Shown piece after piece: positions 57,303 through 64,000 of a DNA stretch of 64,000 nucleotides (the stretch's first letter is position 1; each line of letters begins with the position of its first letter). The stretch is from Elymus sibiricus. Its lineage: Eukaryota > Streptophyta > Magnoliopsida > Poales > Poaceae. The stretch covers positions 144,812,001-144,876,000 of the forward strand of contig CM077670.1 of NCBI GenBank assembly GCA_039707655.1, written 5' to 3'. The position numbers and the translations under genes were made by a program. The notes beneath the pieces are model-generated. The model saw nothing but the letters and a program-made list of their open reading frames with translations. It was not told the origin of the DNA and searched no databases.

Positions 57303-57687
57303 CGAGACCCCTGTCTTCCTCGTCTACAGCGCGGCACGTTTCCCCTCTGGAGTTAAGCACGGTACCCCATGAGCCTTGCCGTCGACAAGGCGCGTTAGGG
57401 CGGCTCGCGGGAGACCGACCTGCCACCCCCCGAGGAGGGCCGCCGCCAAACCGGCCTCGCGCCCCCGTTACAGCCGCGGCGTCCGCCCTCGCACTCCCGA
57501 GGTCCGCGACCCCGCCCTACGCAGAATCCTCTCTAGAGAGGGCCCCCATAAACTGCCACCCACATGGGAAGGACCTCCCCGGGTTACTCATGTCTCCAGG
57601 CCCGGCTCAGCTCGGCTGGATACGGAGGACGGAGTTCCTGTGCCTAACGCCTGGAACATCCAACACCTCCGCAAGTTCTACCCGTGA
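57303..57687 (+). pseudogene. P integrase C-terminal remnant
   Basis: It starts with ETPVFLVYSA and, through frame shifts and stops, reaches VRPRTPEVRDPALRRILSRE and WNIQHLRKFYP before TGA at 57685. The corresponding M sequence is at 46150-45755. The catalytic core is absent. Confidence 0.75.
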
Positions 57688-57771
57688 CCCCCACGCGTAC
57701 GAACGAAATGGGGCTGTACATGCCCCGGAGCTTCTCATTGCTTTCTCCTGACGGGCCCGCGAGAGCTCCCA

Positions 57772-58053
57772 CCCACGCCCCAGTGGAAGCCCCATGCTCC
57801 GCGCTGGCGGAACGATCGACCCGCGATCATTCCCACACCCCTGTGGAAGCCCCATGCTCCACGCTGGCGGAACGATCGACCCGCAATCATTCCCACACCC
57901 CTGTGGAAGTGCCATGCTCCGCGCTGGCAGAACGATCGACCCGCGATCATACCCACGCCCCAGTGGAAGCCCCATGCTCCGCGCTGGCGGAACGATCGAC
58001 CCGCAATCATTCCCACACCCCTATGGAAGCCCCATGCTCCACGCTGGCGGAAC
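57772..58053 (+). repeat. 60-bp minisatellite in P, about five copies
   Basis: The unit GTGGAAGCCCCATGCTCC...GGAACGATCGACCCGC.ATCAT recurs at 57783, 57843, 57903, 57963 and 58023 with few changes. Because 60 is a multiple of three, open frames pass through it on both strands; these are repeat artefacts. M has two copies at 45565-45680. Confidence 0.9.
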
Positions 58054-58742
58054 AACCAACTGAGGGCGCCCCACGGGTTGCACCAACCTCAAGCTGACCC
58101 GTGCCAGACACGGCAGCCGCATCTTGTTTTAGTTACGTAACGGGTCGCTATCTTGCTTCAGCAAAGCTCAGTTTCTTGCATGGCATTCCGTCTTGTTCTT
58201 GCTTCATGAGCCCCGCGCGCTCACGATGTCCCTCATGAGCCCCACGCGAGCGGGGGCGGGACACGGTGTCTGTGCTCGGGTCAGTCCCAGCAGCGCTGAA
58301 AAACCGAAGCACCCGGGCTATGGTTCGCGGGCCTGCTCCCCATGCACGCCACCTCCCCAAGGTTCTTGGTGTTATGTCTCCTCGCGTGATGCCCATGAGC
58401 GAATCGACGAGCGTGCGCCGCTCCCCTATCGTTGAGTACTCTGCATGCAGCTATCGCAGGAGCAGGTTCCTGGAGGGGCCTCGCGAGGTGGCCCCACCAG
58501 GCCCCGCCTCGGGAGATCGCGCGGGTAGAGCCCTCATGACTCGCCATACCAGCAGCGATTATGGCCCGCTCGGGGGCTAGGTCCTAACGACGCGGAGCGC
58601 TATGACAAGCAGAAAGAAGAAAACGAGCTGCGGGAGCACGGGCATTCGATACAGTCAGGAGCAAAGTACTTAAAATCCTAAAGCGTTGTCCTCACGCCCC
58701 CACGGGGTCACAATTAGCTATACACAGGATACGGGGAAGGGC
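58054..58742 (+). other. 3' untranslated spacer of P
   Basis: It lies between the minisatellite and the end of the antisense gene. It matches M 44500-45560 in inverted orientation. No gene is seen. GCCTCGCGAGG/CTCATGAG words are frequent at 58200-58520. Confidence 0.65.
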
Positions 58743-61700
58743 CTAAGAAGATATGTCGCCATCACCGCCGCTGCCACCGTCATTGTCACCCCCCTCCACT
58801 CCGCTCGAGCTCTCGCCAGGAGCGAAGTGCTCGTGCAGGGCGTCCACGTGGTCCGCCACCGCCTTCCCAAGGGTGTCGCGAACCTCCTCGGGGATGGGAG
58901 CTATCACCTTGCCGAAGTCAAAGTTGGGGTCGGCGTTCAGAAGATGGCTGAAGACGCGCGTCGCGGCCTAGGTGAGGAGATCGCGGCTCTCCTCCTCGAT
59001 GATTCCGCCTACCTTTTTGGCGCCCACCCCGAGCCGCTCCACGAGGTTGGTGAAGAAGTCGAGGTAGCTGCCGTCGTGGGTCTCGAGGGGGCTGCTGCCG
59101 TCCTCCTTGCAAATGGAGCCCAAGGCGCGGCGGGCCCGGAGCTCAAGGGCGCGGAACATCTTAGAGCGTTGAACTTGCCGCACCCACGCTTGGGCCGCCT
59201 CGTCTCGTGCCTGCTCCACGACCGTAACAACACCCCCCACCTGCTGCCGGAGGGAGGACAACTTGGCCTCGGCATCGGCCAGGTCCGTCAGCGCAGTCTT
59301 CCGCCGTTTTTCAGCTTCGGCTTGCATCTCCTTGAGGCCCGCGATCTCGTGCTGGAGCTCCTCGCGCATGGCCTTGAAGCAGTCCTCCTGCCGCTTCAGC
59401 TTCTTGCTGTTCTCGTTGGCAAATGCTTCGCAGCTCTGCGTAACCCTCCTGTCGGCGTCCTCCTGGATCTTCTCCGCCTTGGCCGCCAATTTGGCGTTGG
59501 CCTTGTCTAGGCGCTCAGCGTAGGAGTTTTGGGCAGCGGACACCTCTCGCTCCAGCGTCTCCAGCCGCTCGCGCTCCAAGTCCTACGCATATGCCGACCG
59601 TGCAAGCTCCCGCTCACGGATGTCAAGGTCCGCCTCGCGAGCCGCCAGCCCCTCTTCGAGGGCAGAGATGGCGTTCCTTCGTGCCTGGAGCTATTGCTCC
59701 AGCGAGGCGTTCTGGTCCTGGAGCTCCTTTTCGCGGGCCTCTGCCGCCTCGCGCCGCCTGTCGGCCTCGCCGGCCTCCCGGAGAGCATTCTCGAAGATCT
59801 CCTTTGCATCCTGGGCAGCCTTCTCGCGCTTCTCCCGCACAGTGTCGTCTTGGTGGCGGCTCAGTTTGATGGCCACGTCAAGCTGGTGCCATCTCTCCGC
59901 GAGGCGCTGATGCTCCTCGATGATGCACGCTTCTTCCGCCCGATGGTCTGCTTCCAGCTGGTCAAGGGCAGCCCTGGCGCCTTGCAGGGCCCCGCGCTAG
60001 AGCACGGCGCTGCTGCTCACGAGCTGCAGGGCCCAACCGGTGTGCGCCCGAGCGCCACCCTCTCGCGAGGGCCCGCCGCTGCTGGTCGGGAGCGAAGGGC
60101 TCGCAGGGGTCCCCTCTTCGTTCCGATGAGGCGACGCACACCGGGGACTTAGCGACCCACCGGTCTGCGGGGCCGGCTGACCTCCTGCGACATCGCTGTC
60201 GACAGCGTTCCGGGGGGTGGAAGCCGGCGCCTCCGTCTGCGTCGCCGCGTTATCCGCCCCGGCGTCGGGCGTCCCTGGAGTGCCGGAGCCGTCCCTCGAC
60301 GACGCCTCCCATGACTCGCCGGCTCGGGTCCCCCGAGCCGCATCTTCCTGCGGGTCGGGAGGCGCTGCCTCCTCCTCGGCCCTCGCGGGGTCAGCCCCAG
60401 TGGCGAAGCTGCTGGTGACCTTCGCGCGCCCCACGGTCCTAGCAGCCGGCGGTGAAGCTTCCGCCAGGGCAGGGGACCTCCCCTCCCTCTTCTTCTTCTT
60501 GCTCGAGGAAGTCCTGGAGATGGAAAGATAAACAAGGACTCAGATGTGCGCAACACACTGGGCGCAGGAGAAAGGAAAGCAAGTGCTTACTGGTACCTGG
60601 CAAACCATCTCCTCTTCTTCAACGGCCACGGAGGCACGTTGCTACCGCCACCTTCGCCGGGCCCTCCCTCGCGATCGACCCCCCTTGTGGGAGGGCCGTG
60701 GGGCCCGCCTCTGCCACCGCCTCCGGGGCCCCGCAGGCTTCGTGGCTGCCGCGCGGGGGCTTCCCGCGCCCTCCGCCTGGACGGACGCGGCAGGCAAGGC
60801 CGTAGGCGGGGTGGCGCCATCATCGCTTTCGACCTCGCGGACGAGTTGGCGGCGGGCCGGAAGAACCAGGCGGCCTCCGCCCCCCGCCACGCCCGCCGAG
60901 GCCATGACGCTACCGCGCTCGCCTGAGCTAGGGACCGCCAGAAAATGGTTGTCACGGGGCCCTTCAAGGCACTCTAGGAGCAGTCCCCACTGGTCGAAAC
61001 GCGGCATTGAGCCCGCCAGCGCCTCCCTGTTCCTGTAGCGATACAAGGGAAGCCCGTCCCTGGGTGGCTCGCTCACTTCCTCGCCGGTCAGGGTATGGAG
61101 CATCCCGTTCAGCGCCTCCGGCAGCAAGCTGTCCATGCTCAACCGCATTGGATCCTGTGGGCCGGTGAAGGCCCACATCGGACGGGAGTGTCGCTGCAGG
61201 GGGGCTATGCGGCGCCAGAGGAACTCCCGCACGATCATGACCGCCGTTACTTTCGCGGCCCTCAGCTCGGCCAACTTCTTCCATACCCGCGCCAGCAACG
61301 GGTCGGCGAGCCTTTCGTGCCCCCACCCGGAGCTTCTCGCGGTCGGGGATGTCGGCATCTGCAACAAGGGGCTGAATTGGGCCGCGTCCACGTACACCCA
61401 TTGCCGCCTGAAGCCCTCAGCTTCTTTGGTAAGCCTCATGTCAATACCGTCTCCTGCCGCGTCGGCTGCGATGCGAAACGAGACGCACCCGAAGCACTGC
61501 TTCGCCGTGGTCAGTCGCAGGCTGAAGAAGTGACGGAAGAGCGCCACTGAGGGCGTCATGCCCAGGAAGGACTCGCATAAGAAGGCAAAGGCGGAAAGAA
61601 GGAGGACGGAATTCGGCTCGAGATGCAGCGCATGGACCTGGTAGTGGGAAAGAATGGCGTTGAAGAAATGAGAGAACGGAGGCAGCAGGCCCGTGAAGAG

Positions 61701-61925
61701 CGCAGGAAGGAAGAGGACGGCGGAGGTGGCGTCGAGGTCGGCGGCTGGGCGCGAAGCCGGCCAGATACGAGTGGCCCCCCACTCGTTGGAAGCGGCCGCG
61801 GTCATTGGGAGCACCTTGCCAAGCCCCTCGGCATTGACGATGATGGGCCTACCCAGAGCGGGCTCTGGCACCACTTCCGCGACCACCGTGCTCGCCGCCT
61901 CTTCCTCCCTTCCGGCGGGTGCCAT
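58743..61925 (-). pseudogene. Antisense gene of element P: Transposase_28-like domain plus coiled coil, spliced
   Basis: The likely start is ATG at 61925 (GCCGCCATGGCACCC, strong Kozak context); an open frame also extends up to an ATG at 62165. Exon 1 carries the Transposase_28-like domain: ATSAVLFLPALFTGLLPPF, HYQVHALHLEPNS, FLCESFLGMTPS. HSRPMWAFTGPQDPMRL follows, then a basic end, KKRRWFARY. A 77-bp GT-AG intron (60590-60514) leads to exon 2: a Lys stretch, an Ala/Pro-rich linker, a coiled coil (about 59960-59200), SYLDFFTNLVERL and an acidic tail ending at 58743. Decay: a frameshift near 60680 and stops near 60000, 59690, 59585 and 58970. Exon 1 up to the frameshift is fully open (about 430 residues). 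It runs opposite to gag-pol and ends head-to-head with the LTR. Role unknown. Confidence 0.75.
60514..60590 (-). other. Intron in the antisense gene of P
   Basis: On the minus strand it starts GTAAGCACTT and ends CTTTCCATCTCCAG, 77 bp long. As in M, CAG TAA would stop translation if unspliced, and splicing opens the poly-Lys exon. Position and phase match the M intron, while the internal sequence has diverged. Confidence 0.75.
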
Positions 61926-62195
61926 GGCGGCACAACAAGGGGTTGGGGCGGCGGAGCTTTGGGAGAAGTAGAAGAAGCCGTGCGTAGGAAGGAAGCCGCA
62001 GGGAGGCGGAGTGTGCAAAGGAAGGCAATGATGGTCTCGCGTCGCCCGCGGCAGATTTATGTCAGCACGGCAGTTCCCGAGGCGTTGTGGGGAAGTGGGG
62101 GTGTCGCCCGTCACATCATGCGCCACGCGTCGTGCCTGGCCGCAGGCGGTTAGGGCCCACGCCATTTCGCCCCTCTGTAGGCGGGAACATGCGCG

Positions 62196-62214
62196 CCGCG
62201 GGCCCGGGAGCTAC
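62196..62214 (+). other. Polypurine tract of P
   Basis: GCCGCGGGCCCGGGAGCTAC lies directly before the 3' LTR and corresponds to the M tract at 41001-41017. It is G-rich but interrupted by C, so it is a weak example of its kind. Confidence 0.5.
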
Positions 62215-63206
62215 TGTCGGGCCCATGGAACCCGGGGTATCCAGGCCCGTCTGCCTTTGCCCCAGGGCGCGACACCTAGAGTGGGCCCGGCGGGCCGTCG
62301 CCACCAAGTGTTTCACCAAGACCCCTTCCTGAGGCCCTGGCATCCTGAGGCTCCCTCCTCAGGGAGTAGCAAGCAATGTTCCGCGTCACCTTCAGCGGCT
62401 TCGCGAGGTCCTCTCACAAGGCGCCTTCCCGAGTTGGTCTCACGAGGCGGCTTCCCGAGTGGCCTCACGAGGCGGCTCCCCGAGGTGGCCTCACGAAGCC
62501 CCCTCTCCAAGCGGTCCCCCGAGGCATCCTCCCGATGGCTTACAAGGGAAGGAAGATCCGGCTCAGTCGCGCGGTCCCAGCCCATCACGTGGGTGACGCG
62601 CGCGGCGACGGGCAGCAGCAGAGGCCGTGCCAGCAGGCGCGGATGCAGATGGTTTCCTCTTTTGTGTTACGGAAGCAGGGCCAGCTATCTACTCTCCAAA
62701 GCAACCCCAAAGGTTGCCCGATCGGCGAAGGAAGACCAAGACGGCGGGCGCGCAGGGCGAAGGTCATCACCGAGCCCACCGGCGCGTCATGGATCATGCT
62801 TTGGCAGGCGAAGACCACCTTTAGTCAGGATAGCCTGAGCGCCTGTCCCCTTTCAAAACCGCCAAGTGTGGCAACCCTTCCCGCCTAAGTTTCCAAGGGG
62901 AAGAGGACCAAGGCCAGGATAAAAAGGGCAGTGCTGCCATTGTAGAGGAGGTTCAGAACCTGTTCTTCCTCCTTCACCGTGTACGCAAGAACTCTCTTGC
63001 CCACCGCAATACAACACACAGGCAGGATTAGGGTCTTACACCGCAAGGTGGCCCGAACCTGGGTAACCGCCATGTCCTCGCCCGTCCTACACTAGCGCGC
63101 TCTCGCCGTAGCCTCATCGTAGCATAGCCGTGGTAGGAGGCGAAGTAGTAGAACGAGCTCACCCCAGTGTTCGAACCTTTGGGTCCCCGGAGCCCGACTT
63201 CCGACA
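62215..63206 (+). repeat. 3' LTR of P
   Basis: This LTR is 992 bp, TGTCGGGCCCATGG...GACTTCCGACA, and is the least damaged copy of this LTR in the window. 62395-62530 contains the repeated GCCTCACGAGGC word. CTCTT at 63207-63211 is the target duplication shared with 48342-48346. Confidence 0.9.
62917..62926 (+). promoter_or_regulatory. Putative TATA box of the P 3' LTR
   Basis: CCAGGATAAAAAGGGCAG is conserved in the 5' LTR (about 49031-49045). The M LTR has the stronger TATAAAAGGG at the same place. Motif evidence only. Confidence 0.4.
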
Positions 63207-63211
63207 CTCTT

Positions 63212-64000
63212 CAGGAGCTTGAAGAAAGGCAGGGCTTGCTCGCCAAACTTGGAGATGAAGCGTCCCAGGGAGGCCATGCATCCTGCCAAGCGCTACATTT
63301 CCTTGAGGGTCCGGGGGGGACGCATTTTCTTGATGGCCTTGATCTTCTCAGGGTTGGCCTCGATGCCGCGGTGCGAGACCAGGAAGCCGAGGAGCTTGCC
63401 GGAGGAAACTCCAAAGACGCACTTCTCTGGGTTGAGCTTGAGGTTGACCTTGCACAGGTTGGCGAACATTTCCTCAAGGTCCGCAATGAGGGATCCAGCC
63501 TCACGAGACTTGACCACGATGTCGTTGACATAGGCCTCCGCGTTCCTCCCCATCTGAGGCCCCAGCGTGATGCGCATTAGCCATTGGATGGTGGCGCCTG
63601 TGCTCCTCAAGCCAAAGGGCATGCAGACGTAACGGTATATGCCGCAAGGGGTGATGAAGGCCGCCCTCTCCACAGCTTTGGCCGCCATCTTGATCTGGTG
63701 ATAGCCTGAGAAGGCATCTAGGAAGCATAGCAAATCACACCCGGCGGTGGAGTCTACAATCTGGTCGATGCGGGGCAGTGGAAACGGATCTTGAGGGCAG
63801 AACTTGTTGAGGCTGGTGAAGTCAACGCACATACGCTCCTTGCCGCCCTTCTTGGGGACGACGACTGGGTTGGCGAGCCATTCAGAATGGTGCACCTCGC
63901 GAATGACCCCAACTTCCTGGTGCTTCTGAACTTCCTTGACGATGAAATCTTGCTTCTCTGGTGCCTGGCGCCGTGCTTTTTGCTTGACAGGGCATGCATT
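63212..64000 (-). pseudogene. Element M pol, reverse transcriptase part
   Basis: The frame is open on the minus strand from 64000: CPVKQKARRQAPEKQDF, VVVPKKGGKERMCVDFTSLN, DLLCFLDAFSGYHQI, YRYVCMPFGLRSTGATIQ, then AYVNDIVVKS and ANPEKIKAI. A TAG at 63293-63295 (EM*RLAGC) interrupts it. It ends at the P insertion with RFISKFGEQALPFFKLLK. The pol gene resumes at 48346. The active-site box reads YVND where YVDD is usual, so one of the two catalytic Asp residues is lost. In an intact element it would copy the RNA inside the particle. Confidence 0.88.

Larger units (their letters stand above)
48347..63206 (+). mobile_element. Tat-type Gypsy element P, non-autonomous, nested in M
   Basis: This is a complete plus-strand insertion flanked by CTCTT (48342-48346 and 63207-63211). 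In order: 5' LTR (48347-49134 plus 53509-53647, split by a solo LTR), primer site, open gag-protease, a short RT remnant, non-coding filler, integrase tail remnant, 60-bp minisatellite, antisense gene (58743-61925, minus), polypurine tract and 3' LTR. RT, RNase H and most of integrase are missing, so it needs enzymes from a relative such as M. It belongs to the same family as M, judged by shared LTRs, antisense gene and spacer. Confidence 0.9.

Noticed and set aside
57772..58053. CRISPR-like array
   Set aside because: Units are contiguous with no unique spacers, the context is a plant retrotransposon, and no cas genes are present.
57684..58097. Repeat-containing protein of 20-residue units, on either strand
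   Set aside because: The 60-bp period is a multiple of three, so any open frame stays open. M has only two units and no matching gene.

Overview
The window looks like intergenic DNA from a large grass genome, most likely Triticeae (wheat, barley or Aegilops). I found no convincing host gene. Nearly every base belongs to nested transposable elements. The Triticeae assignment is an inference from a long-LTR non-coding element whose LTR terminus resembles the published barley Sukkula LARD, and from CACTA termini and protein families typical of wheat.

Layout from left to right. (1) 1-8731: the 5' end of a minus-strand Copia element (gag start, primer site, 1.4 kb LTR). Its LTR is split by a 7.2 kb non-coding Gypsy-type derivative (1122-8289, duplicated CTAAC). 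(2) 8732-9139: the end of a CACTA transposon. (3) 9225-20483: a complete minus-strand Sukkula-like LARD (AATGG duplication) with about 4 kb LTRs and a 3.3 kb non-coding interior. (4) 20552-22991: the 3' end of another minus-strand Copia element, with an extra ORF downstream of pol, cut by a CACTA terminus. (5) 22992-28146: CACTA copy 1, with GGCCC-rich subterminal repeats and a decayed multi-exon second gene. (6) 28147-36487: CACTA copy 2 nested in copy 1. It has a small hybrid-binding-domain plus membrane-anchor protein, a Ulp1-like second gene, and the C-terminal two thirds of a TNP2 transposase. (7) 36488-40107: a Gypsy LTR fragment, then a decayed minus-strand Gypsy element with gag pseudogene, primer site and partial LTR.

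(8) 40108-64000 is the most interesting part. A minus-strand Tat-type Gypsy element (called M here) has a plus-strand element of the same family (called P, 48347-63206) inserted exactly between its RT and RNase H coding regions. The duplicated target is CTCTT. P's 5' LTR is in turn split by a 4.4 kb solo LTR (49135-53503, duplicated GTAAC). P keeps an open gag-protease gene, but most of its RT, RNase H and integrase is gone. M keeps a nearly complete but mutated pol.

Both M and P carry, on the strand opposite to gag-pol, a large gene with a Transposase_28-like ('putative gypsy type transposon') domain and a long coiled coil. In both copies this antisense gene has a short GT-AG intron at the same codon. 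In each copy, splicing replaces an immediate stop codon with a long open second exon. This conserved spliced antisense gene is the best candidate in the window for an under-described system. A 60-bp minisatellite lies between pol and the antisense gene, with about five copies in P and two in M.
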